Positions 1 to 11,230 are shown, counted from the first letter of the stretch. The stretch is 64,000 nucleotides of DNA from Zantedeschia hybrid cultivar (GCA_030544215.1 JARZZO010000012.1:42633194-42697193); one strand, 5' to 3'. Notes: generated by a model not told the origin, from the sequence alone. Translations and numbers: made by a program.

Positions 1-45
1 CAAAACCCCGTACAACGAAACCTCGAATAGGGAGGTTTCTGCTAT

Positions 46-108
46 AAAAAGGCGTCGTACTGCCCTGACGTCCTTCTAAAAGGCATCGACCAGGCACGAC
101 GCCGTTTA
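46..108. repeat. Two CGTC-N10-GACG dyads in Tekay LTR
   Basis: Two adjacent inverted-repeat units sit at 46-77 and 77-108, phased 31 bp apart. Each has arms of about 11 bp ending in GCGTC (or GCATC) and GACG, separated by exactly 10 bases (57-66 and 88-97). The arms match the other dyads in the window and the centres do not. Confidence 0.8.
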
Positions 109-665
109 GCGCCATAAACCTGGTTCTCTGGTTCGATCCGAGGGTTCCCCCTTTAACCCCAAACACCCCGAAAATGCCCAAAACAGAAGGGGGAGAAAAG
201 GGAAATCAACTACCATAAGCATGCTACAATTCCACAATCCTTAATACGGCCGTTCCCACAAGAAAACCCCCTAAACATGCTCAGTCTAACCCAAAACATA
301 TCATGCCACACCAAGGAAATCACGAGCAATACATTCACAGTCCATGCAAGGTTCGTCCCCCTACCAGTTCTTGAACTCCACTAAGCTCTGTGTCGCCGAC
401 CCGTCGCACCACAGACCGCCGCCGGTACCCTCGAGGACGCCGCCACTCCGCTGGGACGTCGGCCGCCGTCCGAAGAATGGAACGCCGCGAAGGAAGTGGT
501 GGAGGTAGAGGTGAGAGGTAAGGAGGTATTGGAGTGATGGAAGAGGAAGAAGAGGAAGGGAAGGGAGAAAGGAGCGCGGAGGGGGCGGAGAGGGCGAGGA
601 GAGAGAGGGTGGAGGCGAAAATGAGGGAAAGAAGGGGAGGCTCGCGGGGTCAATCTGAATCTGGC

Positions 666-999
666 TAAAACACGTCGATCGAGACAGACGCCAATCAGTT
701 TGACAGGACGGCCGTACTGACAGCGCTCTGAAACGCGTCGCTCACCACGGACCCCGTTCAGACGACAGGACATGCCGTACTGACAACGCTCTGGCGCCGC
801 ATACTGACACTGCAGGGGTCGCAGTCTGAATTGCGTTGTCCATCGTGGACGCCGCTCAGACGACGAGACAGGGGCTGTACTCTCGCGGCCCGAAACTCGC
901 CCATGTGGCGCACACGTGGCACAACAGCAAGCAGACTTAAATGGCGTCCACACAACCTAACGCCTTTTGAAAGGCGTCGAGCAGTGCAGACGTCATTCA
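666..999. repeat. Five CGTC-N10-GACG dyads in Tekay LTR
   Basis: Units lie at 666-697, 729-760, 827-858, 938-969 and 968-999. All have a 10-base centre. Several arms have single changes (GACCCC at 750, GCGTT at 833, AACGCC at 959). The last two units share an arm and are phased 30 bp apart. Confidence 0.8.
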
Positions 1000-1089
1000 G
1001 TCAAAACTCTCAAGACTCCACAGGGTCCAAACCAGGGGATCCGGCCCGAACCCGACCCGAATATTGAACCCGAAACCTCAGTCCTTACA

Positions 1090-1192
1090 CTAATTCTAAA
1101 AAACAGATCAAGATATTATGGAAGAGTTATAATTTCCACTGTGCTATCATTCTTTAATATATATTGTTCGTTATCCACGTACCATCCTTACA
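1090..1192 (+). repeat. 3' end of a Copia LTR (element H)
   Basis: The segment ends ATCCTTACA at 1192 and is followed at once by G plus an initiator-Met primer site. This is the same layout as in Copia element C (LTR end CCTTACA, then primer site, at 39417). Only the last ~103 bp of the LTR are present; the rest is beyond the Tekay LTR to the left. It does not resemble the end of the Copia D or G LTRs, so H is a separate family. Confidence 0.65.
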
Positions 1193-1193
1193 G

Positions 1194-1206
1194 TGGTATC
1201 AGAGCC
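1194..1206 (+). promoter_or_regulatory. Primer-binding site of Copia H (initiator Met tRNA type)
   Basis: TGGTATCAGAGCC, one base after the LTR end. It is complementary to the 3' end of plant initiator-Met tRNA, the usual primer of plant Copia elements. Confidence 0.8.
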
Positions 1207-2109
1207 AATCTCCGCTATGATCTGTTTCTATTCTTCTGAGATTGTTATGTTTTGTGTCTATGCATTTTCTTAGTTTCCTATTGGATTTTCAGGTTAAACA
1301 GAGTTCTGAATTCCTTGTAGGGATGCCGGGGGGAGGCAACAGTGCTGGTCGGCAACGGTGATCTTCCCAAGGCCGGCCTCTGCTCGCGACGGTGGTGTTC
1401 TGTCTTCACCCTAGGGTTTTTGTTCTTGGATAGGAATGAGTCTAGTCGAGCAGACGCCTAATTAGCTAGACATCTAGTCAATTGGATGTTTTACCCTGTT
1501 AGTGCAAAAATTAAATTAATTTGATAGATTAGATAAACGTCAGGTCGATTGGACGTCTTCTAAGATAAGCGTCCAACCCCCTCGATGTCTTTTTAGTCTA
1601 ACTGAAACTTCTCCATTATTTATTAGAGAGGGCATAATGTCGGCCTGGGGGGCCGCTGCCTCCACTTGCCCCCCGCGCGAGCTGACCGTGCAGGTCGTTG
1701 TGCATTAAGGAGACGGAGGCATTAGCCCCCTTTGATGTGATCAAACTTTGCGGAATGTATATGGAATGGTTCGATAGTGGTGATCCGATGCATAGAAACT
1801 AATTCATAATGATTTCAAATTGTTGTTTGCACATGTTGATGTGTAACAACTTTTTAGATGAGATCTTAAAAACATGTTAATATGAATTTTTCAAAAATTC
1901 TAAATAAAATCAATTTTAATTGGATCCCAAGTTTTATGAAACAAAATTATTTTTTTTTAGAAAATAAATCCTCATTGAATGTGTTACATCCTGTGTGAGA
2001 TTGATTAAAAGTTAATCATGTGGTCATGGACAAGCATTGTAAAATATATCATGTGATGATGTGATTGTGGATGTAAATGTGGACATGTATGGAATGGTTT
2101 TGGAGGTTT
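1207..2109 (+). other. Untranslated leader of Copia H, no gene seen
   Basis: This is about 900 bp after the primer site with no retroelement protein in any frame. It contains four CGTC-N10-GACG dyads (annotated separately) and GTGATGATGTGAT-like repeats near 2050-2090, similar to the AT-rich leader of element C around 40700-40800. It is cut at 2110 by a minus-strand Copia LTR, so gag and pol of H are missing. Confidence 0.55.
1432..1594. repeat. Four CGTC-N10-GACG dyads in a Copia leader
   Basis: Units at about 1432-1463, 1464-1495, 1531-1562 and 1563-1594 form two adjacent pairs, each phased 32 bp apart. The inner half-sites are GAGTC/GACGCC, GACATC/GATGTT, AACGTC/GACGTC and GCGTC/GATGTC, each with exactly 10 bases between. 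They are more decayed than the Gypsy copies but keep the spacing. They are the only copies seen in a Copia element here. Confidence 0.65.
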
Positions 2110-3440
2110 TGTTGGGTTCTCGGGTTTCTCCGGATCTCCCACGCAGCGGAATAAAATATAAATCTGAGATCCGTTCCCGTTTCGAAAAAAATCTAAAATT
2201 ACGATAATCGGATTATCGAAGTCTTACCATGTGCGGATTCGAATCCGCAACCATTCGGTTCCGTCGGTGCGACACCGCAAGCCACGCAAGCGCCCGGCCT
2301 CTAGCGGAGTCCACGCGATCCTCCTCACGGTGGATATCCTCACGTTCCTTGTTCTTCGCAGCCACGAAACATCCACCGGTCGCCGCAACAATCGCCGCAA
2401 CGCGCAGACGATTTCCCGTCGAACGGGATTCGGAGAAGCGGCGGAGCAGATCTCGGGATCCAAATCTGGCCTGGGGTGCGAGAGAGAGAGAGGAAGAGAG
2501 GAGGGGGCGGCTAGGGTTAGCAGTAGCTTGGCCTGCTCAGCCCGTTCGCTACATTTTATACTAACCGCATGGTTTTTCGTAAAAACCCCCAGTTTATATA
2601 AAACTCACTTATTTATCCATCGCCTTGAGAATCATTTGCGTGTGACCCTTTAGGCCCAATTACCAGTCCGGTTAATAGCTTAATAAGCCCAGTAACTCCT
2701 TACTGGCTTTATTAATCAATTAATAACTCTTTATTAACTAATTAATCAATCGAATTAATGTCTTACATCGAATTCGACCAAGCCTCCGATCACGTTGGGT
2801 GCCAAGCAACACCGCGTGAATCCGGAAGGTATTGGGGTTAAGTAACCCACTCTTGGAACCATTCCGCCGACAATTGCTGCGTGGATATAATCCTTCATTC
2901 GTACAATGCTCTCGAGTCAACTCAGGGTATGGCGTGCTGTCAAACCCTAACTGGTCGACTCACTTGGATTGGATGCCGCTGATGAATATCGGAAAACTCC
3001 TTTCCCGATATTATCGTCCACCCTGGACAGGGACTTCCGCCCATCCTTCCTAGAGCATTCTCTCTCTAAGTACCGAGAGCGAATGATTCCTTATTGACAC
3101 ACAATTCCTTTCGACGGTATTATGCTGTACCCAATCCTTGGCTATTTAGAATCCCATAGTTAGAGATTCATAAACCAAGGTCAAAGCACAGAAGTCCACC
3201 GACAAGGTGTCCTTAGTGTCTCAGGTCCGAGGACCATTCACGCAACTGCGACAATAGAATCAAGCTAATTGACAGTGAGGTACAATACCATCCAACGATT
3301 CAGTCGGATAAGTTCAGTGAACTCATTCTCCAATGAGCACCTACAGATTCGCCTTAGTGTCTCCACACAAGTGACTTATGAGATCAGTCACCCTCATCAT
3401 ATGAGCAGAAGTAATCTGTACAAGTCTAACCGGATATCCT
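2110..3440 (-). repeat. Copia LTR fragment G1 (same subfamily as the D LTR)
   Basis: Read on the minus strand, this matches the last ~1.35 kb of the plus-strand LTR at 32390-33947, including the ATGTGCGGATTCGAATC segment, the GTATAAAATGTAGC promoter region (2550-2565 here) and the terminal ...GAACCCAACA, seen on the plus strand as TGTTGGGTTC at 2110. About 200 bp of the LTR start are missing: homology stops near 3440 after GGATATCCTCCC. No matching 5-bp duplication was found (left flank GGTTT at 2105-2109). Confidence 0.75.
2554..2560 (-). promoter_or_regulatory. TATA box of Copia G1 LTR
   Basis: TATAAAA on the minus strand, at the same place as 33498-33504 in the related D LTR. Confidence 0.5.
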
Positions 3441-3908
3441 CCCTTCCTGCCTCCCCTAACCAGGCCGGCGGGGTCGGCCACCCATGCTGGTGCCGGTGGT
3501 AAATCTGGCAGGCCCCTTTACTTCAAATCCGAAGCCTCTACCTGCTACTCGTGCTCGTGGCCTCCCTACCTTTTTCTCTTCCAACCATTGGAAGACAGAG
3601 AAAAGGGAGGCTTCTCTGTCGGTCGACGGCCATCATAGGGCTCCGTCGAGGTTAGGATGAGACAACTGGTCATACCAATTTGCTTCATTAAGGTCTCCGT
3701 AAACTCGGTTCTTCATCCTCATGAAGAACACAACCAAAACCCCACAATATATCATTTTTCCTCAGAGAAATACAATTCATAAATTGCAGTTCATCCGATG
3801 AACAAACTCTTGCACGAGAAAAAATGATTTGAGCATGGGAATTATTCTAGAATAATAATTTTTGATATTCCAAAATGGATCAGAGTGGCAACCTGGCTTG
3901 GATACCAC
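3441..3908 (-). other. Leader of Copia G2 (minus strand), no gene
   Basis: On the minus strand this segment runs from the primer site at 3907 down to the breakpoint at 3441. It has no coding potential. At 3440/3441 it joins directly to the middle of the G1 LTR, so the gag-pol part of G2 is absent, by deletion or by rearrangement between two Copia copies. Confidence 0.55.
3895..3907 (-). promoter_or_regulatory. Primer-binding site of Copia G2
   Basis: On the minus strand this reads TGGTATCCAAGCC, one base inside the LTR end at 3909. It is an initiator-Met-like site with changes from TGGTATCAGAGCC. It fixes the orientation of G2: the LTR to its right is the 5' LTR of a minus-strand element. 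Confidence 0.65.
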
Positions 3909-4121
3909 TGTTGGGATCTGGGCGGGACGCGAAGAACAAAGCGGAAACGACGAAAAAAATTAACCCGCCCAATGCCCACTGATCCGATTCAGAACAAAAA
4001 ACTACAACCGAAAACTAACGGGAAGTAATCCGATTACCGTGTGCGGATTTGAATCCGCTTCCGTCTCGATTCTGTCGAGGCGATGCCGCGAGCCGCACAA
4101 GCGTCCAGCCACCAGCAGTAT
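3909..4121 (-). repeat. Copia G2 5' LTR, terminal part (left of the Athila insertion)
   Basis: Starts TGTTGGGATC at 3909, the reverse complement of the LTR 3' terminus. Homology to the G1 and D LTRs (GTGCGGATTTGAATCCGC at 4040, GCACAAGCGTCCAGCC at 4095) runs to AGTAT at 4117-4121 and resumes after GGTAT at 30188-30192. The Athila element therefore cut one continuous LTR. G2 is clearly diverged from G1 and D and forms a second subfamily. Confidence 0.8.
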
Positions 4122-5974
4122 TAATAAAGTGTTAAATTGATCATTTAAGGGCAATCATATGCATCATACTCACATTTTTATCTATAAAATAGCATGAAAT
4201 GATAGATAAGTGCGTACCAAGTCCAACGGCACCAATTTCGGCAAATTTTGACTTAAAACCATCGTCATTTCATGTGATTAATGGAATATAGCGCATTTGC
4301 GGTTTTTCGACAAAACCGAGACGAAATAAATAAATATAATGATATTTTTATGATAATGTGCTAATTTATATTTATTTTAAATGAACAGGACATGCCGATG
4401 ATGCAGTGCAGTTGGTGGAGTTTTCGGAAATTAGGGAGAGGTCTAGTGTTCGAATTTCGATAAATTCGACTTCATTTTGTTCAAAAGATTAAAGCAGGGG
4501 TAAAAACGTCATTTGAGGCCCTAGTGTTGCCCTAATTCCATAGCCAAGAAGGACCCAAGGAGGGCCAGCCGCCTTCCTAAAGTCTACTTTCTTTTTTAAA
4601 AAACCTCCCTTCCCTTTAAAAGTTTCCTTCCCGAACTAAAATCTCTCTGTTTCCTTTTCTCCGCCCCTCCCAACACCTTCCTCCCTCCTTCCCACCTCTC
4701 TCTTCCTCTCTATTTATTTCCTCCTTCTTCCTCTCCAGTTTCCCAACTCTCTAATTCCTAGTCCCTCTCCTTCTCCGTTTTTTTTCCCAGCAGCCGTATC
4801 CCTCTCCTTCTCGGTTTCTCTTTCTCTCAGCCGGTTCCTTCTTTCTCTCGGTCTCTTTCTCTCCCTCTGTTCTCTTTCTCTTGGTCTCTCTTTCTCTCCC
4901 TCTGTTCTTTCTCTCTCGGTCTCTCTTGCTCCCTTTCTCTTCTCTCTCTCACCAGCAGCCCCACGCACACCCGGCGAGCTCTCCACCAGCAGCAAGGCCG
5001 CCCACGCATGCTCGGACGTCCCCCATGCGGCAACGTCCGGTGAAGCCGCCGACCTCCACGCGCTTCCAGCGCATGCACGCCTGCATGCATGCAAGCACTT
5101 CCAAGCTGAAGCCTACCAGCCAGCAAGTCTGAAGCCGGCCTCCACGTGAAGTCCATGCATGCGTGCCTCCTCCTACCCAGCGCATGCACGCCGGCAAGTT
5201 CTAGCTTGAAGCCGGCCCCCTCCAAGCACCAGCGGACAGCAGCTCCTCGCACCCCCGCGTGCTTCCGTGCATGCATACACGAACACCCAGCCAATAGCAC
5301 ATTCAACCGCCCAGCCAGCAGCTTCCAGCGCATGCACATCCGGCTCCATCAAAGCCCCAATAGCTGCGTTCATGCACCTCCAGCGCTTGAAGCCAGCCAC
5401 CACCTCCCATGCATGTTCTCCACGTCTCTTCAGCGGTCCATTGTGCCGACAAACCCACAGAACCTATTGTTGCTTTGTTCTTTCTCTCCCCCATTAGTAT
5501 AGTATTGGTTTAATTGTTTAGGATTAGTTAGTTATTATTTGATGTTTGATTGTTTAGTTTAAGGTTATTAAACCATAAATTTTGTAATTTGTTTCATGAT
5601 TTTTAGATAGTTACTGATTTACACATAGTTAAATTCGATGTCTTTGTTATATTTTTTTTAGTTGTGCTTATTTTCCATATGTGATTGTGTTTAATTTTTT
5701 TTTTTTTTAAAAGATTTGTTTAGTTTACGTAATTACATTTTTAGGTAACATTAGTTAATTGAATTTTAGTTTAAATAAGTAATTAGTTCACTCAAATTCT
5801 CACCTATTTTTAGATAACTAAGAATCACAAGATTTTCAAAGTTAGAAATTTAACTCCCTGTGGATCGACTCGGACTCACCATTATTAATTTTCAAAATCG
5901 AATTTGCATGAGCCGAATAAATTTAGATTGAACGTTCTTATGAGTGGTTAACGACACACAATTTGGAACGATCA
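4122..5974 (+). repeat. Athila E 5' LTR
   Basis: Runs from TAATAAAGTG (the 3' copy begins TGATAAAGTG, so the terminal TG has decayed) to GGAACGATCA. It contains a long CT-rich tract (about 4590-4960) and a GC-rich block with many CATGCA motifs (4960-5450). Frames in the GC-rich block are open on both strands by composition only. Confidence 0.9.
5072..5415. promoter_or_regulatory. Cluster of RY-type CATGCA motifs in Athila LTR
   Basis: CATGCA or CATGCATG occurs at 5072, within 5083-5093, 5154-5161, 5183, 5270, 5331, 5371 and 5408-5415. The 3' LTR keeps most of them (for example near 29286, 29368, 29396, 29482, 29543 and 29620). CATGCA is the RY element bound by plant B3 factors of the ABI3/FUS3/LEC2 group. 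Whether these copies act is inference. Confidence 0.5.
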
Positions 5975-5979
5975 ATTTT

Positions 5980-5997
5980 TGGCGCCGTTGCCGGGGA
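5980..5997 (+). promoter_or_regulatory. Primer-binding site of Athila E (Asp tRNA type)
   Basis: TGGCGCCGTTGCCGGGGA, five bases after the LTR end at 5974. This is the standard Athila primer site, complementary to the 3' end of plant tRNA-Asp. Confidence 0.88.
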
Positions 5998-6922
5998 GTT
6001 AGATTTTTAATTTTGATTATCTTGGATTTAGTGTAATTATTCTTTAGCTAACCTTCTTTTTCTTATTTTTGCAGGTATATTGAAAAAAAAAAAAGGGGAA
6101 AGCGAAATCATGGTAAGTGTGTTCCAACTTTCTATGTTTCAATTTCCTTACTTTAGTTAGTTTCCATTTTTGTAGTTTCTAGTTTAGATAGGTTTCTATT
6201 AACTAAAAAAAAAAAGAAACAAAAGAAGAACATCCAAATTTAAAAATCTGCATTTCCAAGATTAGAAACCTTCCATACTAGGCATTCATCATTCTAGGAA
6301 AGCATGAGCTAGTTTCCTTTCACAGATATTTCCATAAATTGTTGAAGATTGCAGGGGAAAGGTACGTGTTTCAATTTTAGCAAGTCATTCATGATTGTAT
6401 CAACACACCCTGCATTGATTTGCTTATTGCCTTGTATTGCATTCAAAAAGACTTTAAGGGCAACAACTTTAACCACATAAGGTAGGGATTTGATCACCCT
6501 TCCTTAGCCCACAAATCACCTTCCTTGCATTGGCATTTCCTAATCCAATTAAAAGCAAGTCGAAAGAGAATCTAGGGTTTACACCGTGAGTGGTTTAAAT
6601 TTCGGGTTGCCTCTATTTTTGGCAACGGTGTCTAGGCTAGAGGTTAAAAAGGCAAACGCCTAAGCAGAAAAGTGATTCTTTAATTATGTCCCTACGAAAG
6701 TAGGGGGAGCCTCCCACTACCCCACCTCTTACCTCGCCGTTGATTGATTGTGGTTGTGACTTGAAGTGGACTCCATTCACCTTGTAAGAAAATTCACATA
6801 GAGAGTCTAGGTTAACATTAGATCATTAGGATAATTTGTTTGTCAAAATTGTTTGCATTTAAAAAAAAAAAAAAAATAGAAAACAAAATTCAAATCCATC
6901 CTCTCTCCATGAGTCCTAGTGT
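5998..6922 (+). other. Athila E leader, no gene
   Basis: About 925 bp of AT-rich untranslated leader between primer site and gag, with A-tracts at 6084-6095, 6205-6216 and 6861-6876. No protein similarity is visible in any frame. Confidence 0.6.
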
Positions 6923-8790
6923 ATGCAAGGTAGAAGATCTCAAAACCCTAACCTTCTAGGACCATTTGCTGAAATAGAAAGAATCCTACATCAAAGAAAT
7001 CCACCACAAGATCAAATGGCTGATAATCAGGACCCACCAAAGCAAATGAAGGACTATTTCATTCCAAATCGATATCAACCTTCATCTTGTATTCATCTTC
7101 CTCATAATCCAGCCAATCAATATGAAATTAAATCTAGCACCATTCAGATGCTCCCATCCTTTTATGGGAATACTAATGAAGATCCCTATAAGCATCTGGA
7201 TGAATTTCTAGAAATCTGTTCTACGGTGAAGATCCCGAATTTCATCGATGATGGCCTTAAGTTGACCTTATTACCCTTTTCGTTAAAGCATAAGGCTAAA
7301 TACTAGTTGGGAACTATAAGAAGGCCCATTAAGACATGGGAAGAAATGCAGAAAGAATTTCTCAAGAAGTTCTATCCCATAGGGCGGACCAATACCATGA
7401 GAAGGGCCATCACGAGTTTTATCCAAATTCCTGGGGAATTGATCCATGAATCTTAGGAAAGACTGAAAGAATTGCTTAGGAAATACCCTCATCATGGGCT
7501 TTTAAAATGGCAAATTGTCCAAGCATTCTATGAAGGATTGTCTGAACAGTTCAGACAAATGGTGGATGCCTCATGTGGAGGGGCATTTATGATGAAAAAT
7601 GAAGATGAGGCCTATGATCTTTTTGAGATGTTAAGTGAAAATTCCATTAATCATGCCTCATTATCATCTTATGAGAGGTCTGTTGGGCCATTTAAACGGA
7701 CTGGAATGTACGAACTCAAGGCCCGTGGAGAGCCCGAATCCAGAATGAACATAAATCTGATTAATCAGAAATTGGATAAGGTAGACATCTTGGTCTAGAA
7801 ACTAGACCAACTCTTGGCCTTAAACAAGCAAGAGCCTACTTACCTAACACAATCTAGTCCATATGAAGGCCCATCTTCTGCTAATCATGACATTTGTGCC
7901 TTATGCGCAAGTCTAACCCATTATGTGAATGAATGCCCAACTGCAGCCCAACTTCCACCATTCATTCAAGAACAAGTTCAGGCTGCCCATGGATTCTCCA
8001 GGCCCAATAATGATCCATTCTCAAATACTTACAATCCTGGCTGGAGAAACCACCCTAATTTCTCTTGGAAGAATCAACAGGCCCCATTACCAATGTCTAA
8101 TCCTCCCATGCATCAAGCCCAAAAGCTACAGAATTCATTTCAACAGCAATCTAATTTCTATGGAAATGTTCAGGCTAAGGGATCTCAAGCCCAATTTTCT
8201 CAACCGGCTCCGTATCAATCAGGTCAACCGGCCCATTATCAATCATTCCAATCAGGTCAACTGGCCCACTACCATTCATTCCAATCTGGACAACCAACCC
8301 AATACCATCCTCCCCCCAGTTACCAACAACCTCCTCAGCCCAACTTTGATGACAAATTCACTCAACTTCAACAACTGATTTTGACCCAGCAACAATCCAT
8401 TGCTAAATTGGAAACTCAAATGGGCCAACTAGCTGAGGCTACGATGAGAAGAGAAGTGGGTCAACTTCCTACTCAACCCATTGCCAATCCAAGGAATCAA
8501 CCTCCGGGTTTTCCACAGCAATCGGGTCCTTTACCTCAGCCTGGCCCATTACCACAACCTAAAGGGCGGCAATTTGAGAATGCTAAAGCCATTTCAGCCC
8601 TTAGGAGTGGGAGAAGTCTAGAAAACCCACATACAAGTCGAGAGTTAACCAAAGGTTCCACTGATGGGCCTCATGAAATTGAAAGTGAGAGCGAGGCTGA
8701 ACCCATCATAGAGAAGTTGGAGGAGGATCCGAAAGGGAAAGGGAAGATAGATGAAGGCCCAAGTTTTTATCAACCTAGGGTGCCATTTCC
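6923..8790 (+). pseudogene. gag: Athila E gag, three premature stops
   Basis: Structural capsid/nucleocapsid part of the polyprotein. The frame opens with ATG at 6923 and continues in one frame into pol. The capsid region covers the MLPSFYGNTNEDPYKHL block and the TWEEMQKEFLKKFYP block, typical of Athila gag. It is followed by a CX2CX4HX4C zinc knuckle starting at C7895 (CALCASLTHYVNEC) and a Q/P/H-rich linker with short repeats (QSGQPAHYQSF type, about 8200-8300). Stops interrupt it at 7304 (TAG), 7454 (TAG, context fits Trp) and 7796 (TAG, context fits Gln). All are explainable by single C-to-T or G-to-A changes; the frame itself is unbroken. Confidence 0.85.
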
Positions 8791-9727
8791 TAATGCCTTG
8801 TTAGCTAAGCCCAATGCCAGGAAGAAACTGGCCCAGAATGAGGAGTTGATGGATTTATTCAAACAAGTTCAGATTAATATTCCACTCTTCGATGCCATCA
8901 AGCATGTGCCAGCTTATGCTAAGTTTCTCAAGGAATTATGTACTCCACGAAGAGAATCTAGAATGGCACCTGAAAAGGTTCGGCTTTCGGAAGATGTTAG
9001 TGCGATTGTAATGAATCACCTACCCAAGAAGCTAAAGGATCCTGGAGCACCATTGATCTCATGTGACTTAGGTGGAGTTACATTTGATAGAGCTTTATTG
9101 GATTTAGGTGCTAGTGTGAACCTCTTGCCAACAGCCGTTTATGAGAAATTTGATATTGGGGAATTAAAGCCCACACCCATCATCTTGCAGTTGGCTGATA
9201 GGTCTGTGAAAACTCCACGGGGATTAATTGATGATGTTATTGTGAAGGTTTATGATTGTTATTTTCCCGTGGATTTTCTTATTCTGGATATGGCATTACC
9301 TGAGGAACTTATTCACACCCCGATCATCTTAGGTCGTCCATTCTTAGCCACTGCCAAAGCTAATATAAATTGTGAAACTGGCATAATGGACATTTCATTT
9401 GGGGGTCAAAAGGTCAAGATTAATGTCTTCAAAGCTTCTCAATACCCAGATCATGAAAAAGACTGCCATACTATTGATATCTTGGATAATCTGGTTGAAG
9501 AAAATGAGATGTTCACACATGACCTTTTGGAGGAAGTCAATACCTTAAAAGATTCTCTCGGCCCATTAACATCTTGGCCTAGGGTTGAACCTTTACCAGC
9601 CTTACAATCTGAGCCCGCCTTGCCATCCTTAAAGGACCCTCCTTTGCTTGAACTCAAACCATTACCTGAGTCTCTCAAGTATATCTTTTTGGGCCCGGAC
9701 CAAACTCTCCCGGTCATCATTGCGGCA
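8791..9727 (+). pseudogene. pro: Athila E protease and linker
   Basis: Aspartic protease part of the same frame. The active-site motif DLGAS lies at 9101-9115 within a LLDLGASVNLLP context, which is the usual Athila form (Leu where many Gypsy proteases have Thr or Ser). A later ILGRPFL block (about 9328) is the conserved flap-distal segment of retroelement proteases. This stretch has no stop. It would cleave the Gag-Pol precursor in the virus-like particle. Confidence 0.85.
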
Positions 9728-11230
9728 AATCTCACATCGCCGCAGGAGGCCCAATTAACCGAGGTCCTCAAAGACCACAAGGGTGCCATTAGATGGTCGG
9801 TGGTAGATTTAAAGGGAATTAGCCCGTCCATTTGCATGCATCACATCTATATGGAAGAGAATTCTAAGCCCAGTCGGGAGATGCAAAGGCGGCTTAATCT
9901 CAATATGAAAGAAGTGATGAAGAAGGAAGTTGTGAAATGACTGGATGCGGGTATCATTTACCCCATATCGGATAGTAAATGGGTCAGCCCAACCCAAGTG
10001 GTACCCAAGAAATTTGGATTAACAGTTATCAAGAATGATCATGGAGAAGAGGTACCCGCTAGGCTCACCACGGGATGGAGAGTGTGCATTGATTACCGAA
10101 AGCTGAATCTAATGACTAAGAAGGATCACTTTTCACTCCCATTCATGGATCAGATTCTGGAAAAGTTATCGGGCCAGAAGTACTTTTGCTTCTTAGATGG
10201 GTACTCCGGGTACAATCAAGTAGCTATTTACCCGGAAGATCAAGAAAAGACCACCTTCACGTGCCCTTATGACACGTTTGCTTTTAGGAGAATACCATTT
10301 GGATTATGCAACGCACCAGCCACATTTCAACGGTGCATGATGGCTATATTCTCCAATATGGTGGGAGAATTCCTCGAAGTTTTCATGGATGATTTCTCAA
10401 TCTTCGGGGATTCTTTTGAAAATTGCTTGGAAAATCTGAAACAGGTGCTAGCAAGATGCATTGACACCAATCTAATACTTAACTGGGAAAAGAGCCATTT
10501 TATGGTTCGAGAGGGCATTGTTCTCGGCCACATTGTGTCTGAAAGGGGGATAGAGGTAGATAAAGCTAAGATCGATCTTATATCCAATCTTCCTCCTCCT
10601 ACCTCGGTCAGACAGTTCCGTTCATTCCTTAGCCATGCCCGTTTCTATCGCCGGTTTATCCACAATTTCTCTCAAATTGCCCGGCCTCTAACTCTTCTCC
10701 TTGCTAAAGATGTCCCTTTCCAAATGGATGAATCTTGCATCAAGGCATTCAATTCTCTGAAGGAATCTTTGACCAAAGCCCCGATTCTTCAATATCCAGA
10801 TTGGTCTTTACTCTTCGAAATCATGTGTGATGCCTCTGATTATGCTATCGGTGCGGTTTTGGGACAAAGAATCAACAAGTGTCCCGTGGTGATCTATTAT
10901 GCAAGTCGTACCCTTGCCGATGCTCAAATGAATTATACCACCACTGAAAAGAAATTGTTAGCCGTGGTTTTTGCCCTAGAAAAATTTAGATCTTATCTTT
11001 TAGGGGCAAAAGTCATAGTCTATTCTGATCACTCAGCTCTGAAATACCTGTTGACCAAGAAGGATGCAAAGCCTAGACTTATTAAATGGATCTTACTCCT
11101 TCAGGAATTTGATTTGAAAATTCAGGATAAGAAGGGCTCTGAGAATGTGGTAGCTGACCACCTATCCCGAATTCTGATCTCCGAAAGTACACCAATCACT
11201 GATTCCTTTCCTGATGAGCATCTACTGGCC
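9728..11230 (+). pseudogene. Athila E reverse transcriptase and RNase H
   Basis: RNA-dependent DNA polymerase followed by RNase H, in frame with protease. The frame is broken once, by TGA at 9938 (context WLDAG, so Trp TGG to TGA). Conserved blocks seen: GWRVCIDYRKLN (~10073), FCFLDGYSGYNQ (~10184), PFGLCNAPATFQR and the catalytic FMDD at 10382-10393 (canonical Y/F-x-DD). RNase H begins near 10816 with the CDASDYAIGAVLGQ block, includes TEKKLLAVVFALEKFR and ends at VVADHLSR (~11160). The lineage reading (Athila) is firm; activity is not expected because of the stop. Confidence 0.88.

Larger units (their letters stand above)
1..1089 (-). repeat. Tekay-type LTR, minus strand, cut by the window edge
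   Basis: On the plus strand this reads as the reverse complement of the first ~1.1 kb of the Tekay LTRs found at 48612-51332 (same orientation) and 55217-57915 (opposite). The right end ...CAGTCCTTACA at 1089 is the reverse complement of the LTR start TGTAAGGACTG. The next five bases, CTAAT (1090-1094), are the candidate target duplication; the other side lies outside the window. The LTR interrupts the 3' part of a Copia LTR. Long open frames inside it, on both strands, come from GC-rich composition and are not genes. Confidence 0.85.

Noticed and set aside
381..953. Long minus-strand open frame in the left Tekay LTR, and similar ones at 50555-51085 and 55496-55936
   Set aside because: They recur wherever this LTR lies, are open in several frames and both strands, and consist of low-complexity Ser/Pro/Arg-rich sequence from a CT-rich and GC-rich block. 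No protein family is recognisable.
46..1594. The dyads as a CRISPR-like array
   Set aside because: The repeats are palindromes of about 11 bp with 10-base centres inside eukaryotic LTRs; there are no cas genes and no 30-bp-range direct repeats with unique spacers.
2110..4121. G1 and G2 LTRs as the two LTRs of a single element
   Set aside because: Their sequences are too diverged and form separate subfamilies; G1 is much closer to the D LTR.
4714..5502. Overlapping open frames (Cys/His/Ala-rich) in the Athila LTRs, also at 28877-29675
   Set aside because: Open on both strands in the GC-rich CATGCA block; substitutions between the two LTR copies do not respect codons; no start context or family.
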